A stretch of DNA of 24,592 nucleotides from contig MWDY01000238.1 of NCBI GenBank assembly GCA_002070755.1, forward strand, positions 1 through 24,592, given 5' to 3'. The notes below the pieces were generated by a model. That model did not search any database and had not been told where the DNA came from. It was given only the letters and a program-made list of their open reading frames with translations. Position 1 is the first letter of the stretch; each line of letters opens with the position of its first letter. This document shows positions 1 to 6,081 of the stretch, piece after piece. The translations under genes were made by a program, and so were the position numbers. The stretch comes from Spirochaetes bacterium ADurb.Bin110. GTDB taxonomy: Bacteria; Spirochaetota; Spirochaetia; Treponematales; Rectinemataceae.

Positions 1-1
1 T

Positions 2-325
2 TTTATGTCCGGTGCAACTAGGAAGGGCCTATGGTATCCACCCAAAAGGATGAAAGTCGTCGCAATAATGGGCGGCGTCGACCTGGATTATTCTCAAGCC
101 CAGATTCCTCCAGGGGTTTCTACCATAGATGTATTTGCCTTGATGGGAGGAGTAGATATCTTCGTTCCAGAGGGCGTTAATGTAGAGGTCACGGGCATTC
201 CTATTATGGGGGGCATAGATAATCGCGCTACCTTATATGCGAAGCCTGGAGCGCCAACCATCAAAGTAAATGTGATCACTGTTATGGGGGGTCTGGACAT
301 CAAAGTGAAGAAGCCTAAGAAATAG
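2..325 (+). CDS. LiaF-like C-terminal domain protein (5' truncated by window edge)
   Basis: This is the C-terminal part of a cell-envelope protein of the LiaF / 'cell wall-active antibiotics response' type. About 107 residues are visible. An ATG lies at 5, but the frame is open to the window edge and the family usually has membrane helices before this domain, so the true start is probably upstream. The visible part begins with the family-like S-G-x-x-R-K-G-x-W sequence. It then carries four regularly spaced repeats of the form [I/L/V]-M-G-G-[V/I/L]-D (IMGGVDL, LMGGVDI, IMGGIDN, VMGGLDI), which fit a stacked beta-strand fold, and ends in a basic tail (KVKKPKK). In Firmicutes LiaF restrains an envelope-stress two-component system. 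Nothing here shows such a partner, so the role in this organism is open. It is not obviously linked to the his genes, which have their own promoter and leader. Confidence 0.7.
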   Translation, partial: FMSGATRKGLWYPPKRMKVVAIMGGVDLDYSQAQIPPGVSTIDVFALMGGVDIFVPEGVNVEVTGIPIMGGIDNRATLYAKPGAPTIKVNVITVMGGLDIKVKKPKK

Positions 326-419
326 GCCTGTAGCAGGCTTCTAAACAGATTTGCAGCATGGCTTTCTTGTCGATTAGCTTTCTTTAGCATGATTTCTATT
401 CAATGACATCGTCTCCCTC

Positions 420-448
420 TTGACTCTTTTGAAAGAAACTGCAATATT
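420..448 (+). promoter_or_regulatory. Candidate promoter of the his operon
   Basis: A -35-like TTGACT (420-425), a 17-base spacer and an extended -10 (TGC then AATATT, 443-448) would start RNA near 455, just at the leader-peptide ATG (457). A competing pair, TTGAAA (429-434) with CATAAT (451-456) at 16 bases, would start RNA inside the leader ORF and so exclude its only possible start codon. The first pair is therefore preferred. No element is visible in 341-419. Confidence 0.45.
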
Positions 449-456
449 AGCATAAT

Positions 457-543
457 ATGAAAGGGATATCTGTTGGGAAAGCCCTTAATCTTCATCATCA
501 TCATGGCTTTGGCAAATGGAGCCGTGGCGAGGTGTGGGCATAA
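457..543 (+). CDS. hisL: his operon leader peptide with four consecutive His codons
   Basis: This is a 28-codon ORF (ATG 457, TAA 541). It begins MKGISVGKALNL, then has four CAT codons (493-504, residues 13-16), and ends GFGKWSRGEVWA. In enterobacterial his operons a His-rich leader peptide (hisL) senses charged tRNA-His by ribosome stalling. Here the His run sits right at the 5' arm of an RNA hairpin, upstream of two intrinsic terminators and the hisG gene, as that mechanism needs. There is no good Shine-Dalgarno sequence. The ATG lies about 8 bases after the likely -10 box, so translation may be leaderless. No other ATG, GTG or TTG is available in this frame before the His codons, and a TAG at 448 closes it upstream. 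Assignment rests on position, composition and RNA folding. The ORF itself is too short for coding statistics. Confidence 0.75.
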   Translation: MKGISVGKALNLHHHHGFGKWSRGEVWA

Positions 544-567
544 ACCCAGCAGCTTAATACGAAACCG

Positions 568-595
568 AAGCCGGCTCCAGGGGGCCGGCTTTTTC
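568..595 (+). terminator. First intrinsic terminator of the his leader
   Basis: A 10-bp stem (568-577 with 582-591, one T-G pair, core AGCCGGC/GCCGGCT) closes a 4-base loop (CAGG). The stem runs directly into five T residues (590-594). It lies 25 bases after the leader-peptide stop codon. Confidence 0.8.
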
Positions 596-614
596 ATTGA
601 CTTTAATCTTGCTA

Positions 615-647
615 AAGCCGGCTCCCAATAGGGCCGGCTTCTTTTTT
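615..647 (+). terminator. Second intrinsic terminator of the his leader
   Basis: A stem of about 10 bp (615-624 with 631-640) with a 6-base loop (CCAATA) is followed by C and six T residues (642-647). The stem sequence nearly repeats that of the first terminator, which makes cross-pairing between the two possible. hisG starts 39 bases further on. Confidence 0.8.
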
Positions 648-686
648 CCTCAAGTGGTAAAAGATTACGAGGCAAAGGAGAAGAAA

Positions 687-1628
687 ATGGCAGAAAACGC
701 AAATGAAAAGGTCGAATTGAGGCTCGGTCTTCCTAAAGGGAGGATGCAGGCAAAGGTAATTGAGCTTTTCAACGATGCAGGAATACCTGTATCTATCGAT
801 GAACGAGAATATCGTCCACGAATCGGAAATGGAAAAGCCCTAGTCTTTGGATCTCGAGAGATGGTATACGAAGCAAAGCTCCTAAAACCCCAAAACATTG
901 TGGAGATGCTTCAGTCTGGAAGCCGAGATATGGGTTTTGCAGGCGCAGATTGGGTGCGCGAACTTGGAGCTGATTTGATCGAGCTTCTTGATACCGGTCT
1001 CGATCCAGTCAAGATCGTCGCCGCGGCACCGGAAAAAGTGGCAAAAGCCTTTCACGCTTTTGAAGGAAATTTAGATAAAATGATAGCTGTATGCGAACGA
1101 ACGCCTATTGTTGCTTCGGAGTATGAGGCACTTGCGATGGCTTGGATCGACAAAAACTTACCCGGTGCAGAATTTGTTCATTCTTATGGGGCAACAGAGG
1201 TTTTTCCTTCGGAAGATGCTGATATCATAATCGACAACTATGCAACAGGTTCCACTCTGAGGGCCAACAGGCTCGAAATACTAGATACTCTAATGATGAG
1301 TTCGACTAGATTCTATGCCTCGAAAGCCGCAATGGCGGATGCAGCCAAGCGCGAAGCGGCGGAAGCGCTTGTTCTTCTCTTCCGTTCCGTGCTCGAAGCG
1401 AGGCGTCGTGTGATGCTTGAAGTCAATATATCGGCTGAACTTCTCGATGAGCTTGTAGCTATTCTGCCCTGTCTACGAGCGCCCACCGTATCCCCTCTGG
1501 GAAGAGGGGATGCCTTTGCTGTTAAAGTTGCGGCTCCTCGCGATACGCTTGCAAGCCTTATCCCAGAGATAAAGCGCCGCGGAGGCACCGATATAGTGGT
1601 AACTCAGATATCGCAGCTTGTGCCATAA
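687..1628 (+). CDS. hisG: ATP phosphoribosyltransferase, long form
   Basis: HisG joins ATP and PRPP to make phosphoribosyl-ATP, the first step of histidine synthesis. The product has 313 residues, the length of the long form that carries its own C-terminal ACT-like regulatory domain. It therefore should not need HisZ, and none is present here. Visible signatures are the N-terminal LRLGLPKGRM, the mid-protein GFAGADWVRELG and the PRPP-binding stretch ADIIIDNYATGSTLRANRL. The last ~75 residues, ending in GGTDIVVTQISQLVP, fit the feedback domain. The start at 687 is chosen because AAAGGAG (674-680) stands 6 bases before it. The open frame upstream to 597 runs through the second leader terminator and is not coding. 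It is the first enzyme gene of the operon, so both the attenuator and probably histidine feedback act here. Confidence 0.95.
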   Translation: MAENANEKVELRLGLPKGRMQAKVIELFNDAGIPVSIDEREYRPRIGNGKALVFGSREMVYEAKLLKPQNIVEMLQSGSRDMGFAGADWVRELGADLIELLDTGLDPVKIVAAAPEKVAKAFHAFEGNLDKMIAVCERTPIVASEYEALAMAWIDKNLPGAEFVHSYGATEVFPSEDADIIIDNYATGSTLRANRLEILDTLMMSSTRFYASKAAMADAAKREAAEALVLLFRSVLEARRRVMLEVNISAELLDELVAILPCLRAPTVSPLGRGDAFAVKVAAPRDTLASLIPEIKRRGGTDIVVTQISQLVP

Positions 1629-1645
1629 GCCAAAAGGAGAAAAAA

Positions 1646-2650
1646 ATGCTTAGACTAGATGCCAATGAAGGCCGATGCCTTCTTTCAGAAGAAGACCTCA
1701 GAGAAATCTTGAGCCCTGAAATAGCTCGGCGCTACCCTATGAGGGAGCTCTTGGAAATACCCTTAGCCGAAAGACTCGGGCTGCCTTCATCCTGCGTACT
1801 TGCAACCGCTGGAGCGGATGATGCGATCGATAGAGCAATAAGGAGCCTTGCAGGGCCAGGAGGCCTTGTCATGAGTACGAGTCCTGGTTTTGTCGAATTC
1901 TTAGAAGCCGCCCAGCGATCATCCGCTCGTTTCGAGGAAATAAAAAAGGATCCATTTGGACCTTTTCCGATCGACGATATATGCAGTTGCGTCAGGGCTC
2001 TAACTCCAAGGCTGCTTATTCTGTCGAGCCCCGATAATCCTTCCGGAGATGTACTGTCTACTCTGGATGTGACACAAATCGCCACGGTCTGTCAGGAGTT
2101 AGGCACTATCTTTGTCTTCGATGTCACCTATCAGGATTTCTCGATACATGGAGCAACGCCTATCCAAGCACTAGCCAACCCAAATATGCTTGTTACCGGT
2201 AGCTTTTCGAAATCCAAAGGCCTTGCGGGTTTTCGAATTGGGTATGTTGCGGCAAATCCCGAATTTGCGCAGTTGATCTCGAGACTTTCGGAAGCTGGCC
2301 CTCCTTACTCGCTTTCGAGCTCGGCGATCGAAGCAGGCAGAAAGGCGCTTTCCCTTGATCAAAGGGTCACTCAGGGCTTTATCGATGAAGTTCGGCGGGA
2401 AGTGCAGGTTCTGAAAGCGCTTTGCAAAGAACTTGGCTTTCTGGTATCACAGAGTGAAGCGAACTTCATTCTCTTGAAAAGCGAGAATCCTGCTGATCTA
2501 TCCGATAAACTGCGCAAACGAGGAATTCTTGTACGTACCTGGCCAAGAAAGCCAGGATATGAAGAGCTGCTAAGAATCACTGTTCCAGGAGAAGTGGGAG
2601 AATTTAAGGAGTTGTGCACTGCTTTCGAAGAAACAATGAGAGAACAATGA
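1646..2650 (+). CDS. hisC: Histidinol-phosphate aminotransferase
   Basis: This PLP-dependent fold-type I aminotransferase converts imidazole-acetol phosphate to histidinol phosphate with glutamate as amino donor. At 334 residues it is a little short of the usual ~350, mainly at the N-terminus, which begins almost directly with LDANEG, the family's LDxNEN-like motif. Other signatures are SSPDNPSG, a DVTYQDF segment and the PLP-lysine region SFSKSKGLAGFRIGY, with the Schiff-base lysine at residue 189. AAAAGGAG (1632-1639) precedes the ATG by 6 bases. It lies 17 bases after hisG. The 3' end carries an 11-base tandem duplication (ATGAGAGAACA twice, 2637-2658). The first copy codes for the last residues and supplies part of the stop. 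Confidence 0.93.
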   Translation: MLRLDANEGRCLLSEEDLREILSPEIARRYPMRELLEIPLAERLGLPSSCVLATAGADDAIDRAIRSLAGPGGLVMSTSPGFVEFLEAAQRSSARFEEIKKDPFGPFPIDDICSCVRALTPRLLILSSPDNPSGDVLSTLDVTQIATVCQELGTIFVFDVTYQDFSIHGATPIQALANPNMLVTGSFSKSKGLAGFRIGYVAANPEFAQLISRLSEAGPPYSLSSSAIEAGRKALSLDQRVTQGFIDEVRREVQVLKALCKELGFLVSQSEANFILLKSENPADLSDKLRKRGILVRTWPRKPGYEELLRITVPGEVGEFKELCTAFEETMREQ

Positions 2651-2703
2651 GAGAACAATGAAAATATCTACAGAAAAAGCAAGGCTAAGAACAAGGAGCG
2701 TCT

Positions 2704-3306
2704 ATGAGCGATCGACCAATAGCGACCATAAGAAGAACAACAGCTGAGACAGATGTCGGCGTGAGTTTACAATTATCACCAGGACCTATCGATATCAAAA
2801 CAGGCATAGGTTTTTTTGACCATATGCTTACTCAGCTTGCATTCCATGCTGGCTGGAGCCTAAAAGTTTCATGCAAAGGAGATCTAGATATCGATGACCA
2901 TCACACAGTAGAAGATGTAGGCATTGTCCTTGGCATGGCTTTCTCCAAAATCGTCCCTTCCGCGAAAGGCCTTACGCGCTTTGGCTATTCCTATGCCCCA
3001 ATGGACGAGGCTCTTGCACGTGCAGTTCTGGATATTTCCGGCAGAAGCTACTGTGTGTTCTCCGGAGACTTCTCCACACCATCTATAGGCTTGCTTTCGA
3101 CATGCAATATTGGGCACTTTTTTCAAAGCTTTGCAGCGAATGCACGATGTACGCTTCACCTCGACATTCTTCGCGGAGAAAACGACCACCACAAGGCTGA
3201 AGCGCTTTTTAAGGCAGTCGCGCTTGCATTCAGAGCTGCGCTCGCGCCAAGTGCAGCTTCAGCAAGCACAAAGGGGGAAACATGCATAGATTCGGAGCCC
3301 GCATAA
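2704..3306 (+). CDS. hisB: Imidazoleglycerol-phosphate dehydratase (monofunctional)
   Basis: HisB removes water from imidazoleglycerol phosphate to give imidazole-acetol phosphate. The 200-residue product is the dehydratase domain alone, without the N-terminal histidinol-phosphatase domain of the enterobacterial fusion. The manganese-binding histidines and glutamates are all seen: FFDHML (H40), DDHHTVED (H66, H67, E70), GHFFQSF (H138) and ENDHHKAEALFK (H162, H163, E166). A short Ala/Ser-rich tail after residue 180 is dispensable-looking and overlaps the start of hisH. AAGGAG (2693-2698) stands 5 bases before the ATG. It is cotranscribed with hisC, 53 bases upstream. Confidence 0.95.
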   Translation: MSDRPIATIRRTTAETDVGVSLQLSPGPIDIKTGIGFFDHMLTQLAFHAGWSLKVSCKGDLDIDDHHTVEDVGIVLGMAFSKIVPSAKGLTRFGYSYAPMDEALARAVLDISGRSYCVFSGDFSTPSIGLLSTCNIGHFFQSFAANARCTLHLDILRGENDHHKAEALFKAVALAFRAALAPSAASASTKGETCIDSEPA

Positions 3307-4007
3307 GCATGAGAGAAATGACAAAAGTCGTCATTATTGAGACAGGGGTAGCAAATCTTGCCTCAGTAAAAGCATTTGCAGTGCGGCTAGGCCTCGAACC
3401 CATAGTGAGCGATAAGATAGTCGATGTGCTCGAGGCTCCAGCTGTCATCCTTCCTGGAGTAGGAGCTTTTGGACCAGCGATGGAGAGGCTATCTCTCCTG
3501 AGTCTCGATGAGGCCCTTCGCAGGCGCGTGGAGCAAGGGCTTCCAACAGCGGGTATATGTCTCGGTATGCAGCTCTTTTTCGAAGAGAGCGAAGAATCGC
3601 CTGGAATTCAGGGGCTTGGAATTTTCAGGGGCAATGTAAAAAGACTAGCGGGAAGCCTCCCTTTGCCTCAGCTTGGATGGAATAGGATTGAACCTGAAAG
3701 CGCTGCAGGCCTTATCGAATCTGGATGGGTCTATTTTGCGAATAGCTACAGGGTGGGAGAAGTCGAGCCCGCAAGCAAGGCACTACTAAAAGGGCCTACA
3801 GATTCCTTCATGACGCAAACAGCTTTTGATCAGGTGGCCGTCGCGACTGCCTTCTATGGAGAACCATTCATCGCCGCGCTGGAAGCCTCGCAAGATGGGA
3901 AACCCATATTGCTTCTTTGCCAGTTTCATCCAGAGCTTTCCGGGCCCTATGGCACAAAGCTTTTTTCGCGATGGCTCGATCAAAACAGGATTCGGAGAAA
4001 TGTATGA
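3282..4007 (+). CDS. hisH: Imidazole glycerol phosphate synthase, glutaminase subunit
   Basis: HisH is the class I glutamine amidotransferase that releases ammonia and passes it to HisF. The nucleophile is C93 in AGICLGMQLFF. The other triad members are H216 and E218 in CQFHPELSG. The oxyanion region PGVGAFGPAM is clear. Two starts are possible. ATG 3282 has AAGGGGG (3271-3277) 4 bases before it and overlaps hisB by 25 bases. ATG 3309 or 3318, just after the hisB stop, would begin nearer the family's usual N-terminus (KVVIIETGVANLASV) but has a poorer ribosome site. I give 3282, with the first ~10 residues doubtful. The gene ends in an ATGA overlap with hisF, fitting the obligate HisH-HisF complex. 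Confidence 0.92.
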   Translation: MHRFGARISMREMTKVVIIETGVANLASVKAFAVRLGLEPIVSDKIVDVLEAPAVILPGVGAFGPAMERLSLLSLDEALRRRVEQGLPTAGICLGMQLFFEESEESPGIQGLGIFRGNVKRLAGSLPLPQLGWNRIEPESAAGLIESGWVYFANSYRVGEVEPASKALLKGPTDSFMTQTAFDQVAVATAFYGEPFIAALEASQDGKPILLLCQFHPELSGPYGTKLFSRWLDQNRIRRNV

Positions 4008-4771
4008 GCGGACTTGCAGTGAGAATAATTCCATGCCTCGACTTTAAGGATGGACGCGTCGTCAAAGGAACGCAGTTTCAAAACCTTGTCGATTCAGGAG
4101 ACCCAGTTGAACGAGCCATCAACTATGAAAAGCAGGATGCTGACGAGCTCACCTTTCTCGATATCAGCGCTACGTTGGAGGGCAGAAAGACTATGGCGCA
4201 GGAAGTGGCGCGCATACGGCAGGCGCTCTCGATTCCCATCACGGTGGGGGGCGGCATCGGAAGCATCGAGGATGCGGGCCGCTTACTTGAAGCAGGAGCA
4301 GACCGGGTCTCTGTGAACAGTGCAGCGGTGCGCAATCCTATGATTATCGATGAACTTGCTTCGCGCTTTGGTGTCCAATGCGTGGTGGTGGCCATAGATG
4401 CAGTGCAGAATGTTACCATGCCTTCGGGATATGAAGTGAAGATCGATGCAGGTTCTCGCAAAACAGGCCTCGATGCAATCGCCTGGGCTCAGGAGGCCAC
4501 TGGGCGCGGCGCTGGCGAGGTTCTTCTCACTTCAATAGATCGAGATGGCACAAGTCTTGGCTATGACGACAAGCTCATAGGACTTGTCGCACACGCTGTG
4601 CTTGTGCCAGTGATCGCTTCGGGTGGAGCTTCGAAGCCAGAGCATTTTCTGGAGGGATATTTAAGCGGCGCGTCCGCCCTCTTAGCTGCCGGGATTTTCC
4701 ATCGCGGCGAAGTTTCAATTCGAGAGATAAAAGAATTCTTGAAAGCACATAAGGTGGAGGTAAGATTATGA
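4004..4771 (+). CDS. hisF: Imidazole glycerol phosphate synthase, cyclase subunit
   Basis: HisF is a (beta/alpha)8 barrel that uses ammonia from HisH to make imidazoleglycerol phosphate and AICAR from PRFAR. The product has 255 residues, the usual length. The two catalytic aspartates are present: D13 in IIPCLDFKDGRVVKG and D132 in VVVAIDAV. Phosphate-binding loops TVGGGIGS and VIASGGAS are intact. The start at 4004 is set by the ATGA overlap with the hisH stop (4005-4007), with CGGAG (3992-3996) in front. An in-frame ATG at 3917 lies deep in hisH and is rejected. The 3' end overlaps the next gene by ATGA (4768-4771), so translation of hisH, hisF and the hisA fusion is likely coupled. Confidence 0.95.
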   Translation: MSGLAVRIIPCLDFKDGRVVKGTQFQNLVDSGDPVERAINYEKQDADELTFLDISATLEGRKTMAQEVARIRQALSIPITVGGGIGSIEDAGRLLEAGADRVSVNSAAVRNPMIIDELASRFGVQCVVVAIDAVQNVTMPSGYEVKIDAGSRKTGLDAIAWAQEATGRGAGEVLLTSIDRDGTSLGYDDKLIGLVAHAVLVPVIASGGASKPEHFLEGYLSGASALLAAGIFHRGEVSIREIKEFLKAHKVEVRL

Positions 4772-6081
4772 TTGTACCCAGTATCGATATCATGAATGGC
4801 CGGGCAGTCCAGCTGAGGGGAGGAAAGCAGCCGCCACTCGATGCGGGAAATCCCTTGGAACTCGCTGAACGCTATTCAAGAATTGGGGAATTCGCAGTAG
4901 TGGACCTCGACGCTGCAAAAGGAATTGGCACTAACCGAGAACTCATTCTATCTCTATGCAGAAGCTATCGAGTGCGTGTAGGAGGAGGCATTCGCACGAT
5001 TGATCTTGCTTTGGATTACCTCAATGCAGGAGCCCGCTCGATCATGATAGGAACTTCGGCCACACCTGATTTTCTCTATTGCTTGCCGCGGGAACGACTA
5101 ATCGCAGCCCTCGATAACAAGCAAGGTACTATAATGGTCGAAGGATGGTCGAAGCCAAAGGAAGGTTCCATCGAGCAATCGATCAGAGCCCTAGCACCCT
5201 ATGTATCAGGCTTCCTCATCACCTTCATCGAAGCTGAAGGCGACCAGTGCGGCATCGATATCGAAAGAGCAAGAAAGCTGATCGCTCTCTCGCCCGATAG
5301 AAAATTCACATTTGCTGGAGGTGCCGCTGGAGGCGAACGAGGTGTTGCAGATATTGCGGCCTTGGATAGACTGGGTGCTGATCTCCAAGTTGGCACTTCG
5401 CTTGTGTTGGGCGATCTATCTCTTGCGGAGGCCTTTGCTGCGCCCCTTATTACCGATAGAGCTGATGGACTATGGCCTACGCTTGTCTGCGATGAATCTG
5501 GAAAGGCGCTTGGGCTTGTTCATTCGAGCAAGGAGAGTCTAAAACTCGCCTTGAATAGCGGTAAAGGAGCGTATCATTCTCGCTCGAGAGGCCTTTGGGT
5601 CAAGGGGGAATCGTCTGGAAACGACCAAACTCTTATCCGCGCAGAGCTCGATTGCGATCGCGATACAATCCGCTTTACAGTCCGACAGAATGGAGAAGGC
5701 TTTTGCCATCTTGGCAGGAGGACTTGCTTTGACAACGGTTATGGCCTGGAAAAACTCGATCGTACTATCAAGAAACGCATGAAAGAAGCACCTCCTGGCT
5801 CCTATACACGAAGGCTATTTGCCGATGAAGCTCTGCTGGCATCCAAGCTTCGCGAAGAAGTACAAGAGCTTGCACAATCTAAATCTGTACAAGAGGCAAT
5901 ATCTGAAGCTGCCGATGTACTCTATTTCACACTGGTAAAAACAATCAGCATGGGTGGCAGTCTGTCGGATATCGAGGAGGAACTCGAGCGCCGCTCCTTG
6001 CGCGTAACGCGGCGCGGGGGAGATGCAAAGCCCGAATTCGAAGGTCCAGAAGGAAAAAGCGAATGGAAAAGCATCCACTAA
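4768..6081 (+). CDS. hisAIE: HisA-HisI-HisE trifunctional fusion
   Basis: This is one 437-residue chain with three histidine enzymes. Residues 1-~230 are HisA, the ProFAR isomerase barrel, with catalytic D7 (PSIDIMNGRAVQL), D115 (IAALDNKQGTIMVEGW) and a phosphate loop VGGGIRT. Residues ~232-325 are HisI, phosphoribosyl-AMP cyclohydrolase. It shows DGLWPTLV, SRSRGLWVKGESSGN and the three zinc cysteines C296 (LDCDRD), C313 (GFCHLG) and C320 (RTCF). Residues ~326-420 are HisE, phosphoribosyl-ATP pyrophosphatase of the MazG-like fold, with metal-binding KLREEVQEL and EAISEAADVLY. All key residues are kept, so all three activities are expected (steps 2, 3 and 4). The HisI-HisE fusion is common, but adding HisA at the front is unusual. 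No stop or frameshift separates the parts. GGTGGAGG precedes the ATG, and hisD overlaps the end by 19 bases. Confidence 0.9.
   Translation: MIVPSIDIMNGRAVQLRGGKQPPLDAGNPLELAERYSRIGEFAVVDLDAAKGIGTNRELILSLCRSYRVRVGGGIRTIDLALDYLNAGARSIMIGTSATPDFLYCLPRERLIAALDNKQGTIMVEGWSKPKEGSIEQSIRALAPYVSGFLITFIEAEGDQCGIDIERARKLIALSPDRKFTFAGGAAGGERGVADIAALDRLGADLQVGTSLVLGDLSLAEAFAAPLITDRADGLWPTLVCDESGKALGLVHSSKESLKLALNSGKGAYHSRSRGLWVKGESSGNDQTLIRAELDCDRDTIRFTVRQNGEGFCHLGRRTCFDNGYGLEKLDRTIKKRMKEAPPGSYTRRLFADEALLASKLREEVQELAQSKSVQEAISEAADVLYFTLVKTISMGGSLSDIEEELERRSLRVTRRGGDAKPEFEGPEGKSEWKSIH

Larger units (their letters stand above)
501..647 (+). promoter_or_regulatory. Histidine attenuator with six alternating arms
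   Basis: Pairings were read by hand. Arm 1 (501-510) pairs arm 2 (518-527), starting at the last His codon. Arm 2 (517-524, TGGAGCCG) also pairs perfectly over 8 bases with arm 3 (572-579, CGGCTCCA). Arm 3 (568-577) otherwise pairs arm 4 (582-591) as the first terminator. Arm 4 (580-592) can instead pair over 13 bases, with one G-U, with arm 5 (614-626). Arm 5 (615-624) otherwise pairs arm 6 (631-640) as the second terminator. A ribosome held at codons 493-504 would cover arm 1, free arm 2 and favour 2:3 then 4:5, giving read-through into hisG. Fast translation to the stop at 541 would give 3:4 and 5:6, hence termination. The model follows the known his/trp attenuation logic. Its use here is inferred. 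Confidence 0.7.

Noticed and set aside
326..340. Terminator after the LiaF-like gene (GCCTG-TAG-CAGGC)
   Set aside because: The stem is only 5 bp, and it is followed by TTCTAAAC, not by a run of T.
493..504. Run of four CAT codons as a His-tag or vector remnant
   Set aside because: It sits in a natural leader between genes, with complementary RNA arms and his enzyme genes downstream. No vector sequence is visible.
544..660. T-box riboswitch for tRNA-His
   Set aside because: I see no T-box consensus (AGGGTGG-type bulge) before the terminators, and the leader ORF with His codons explains the region better.
597..686. Longer hisG from ATG 597
   Set aside because: The extra 30 codons run through the second terminator stem, lack family similarity and have no ribosome site. 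ATG 687 has one.
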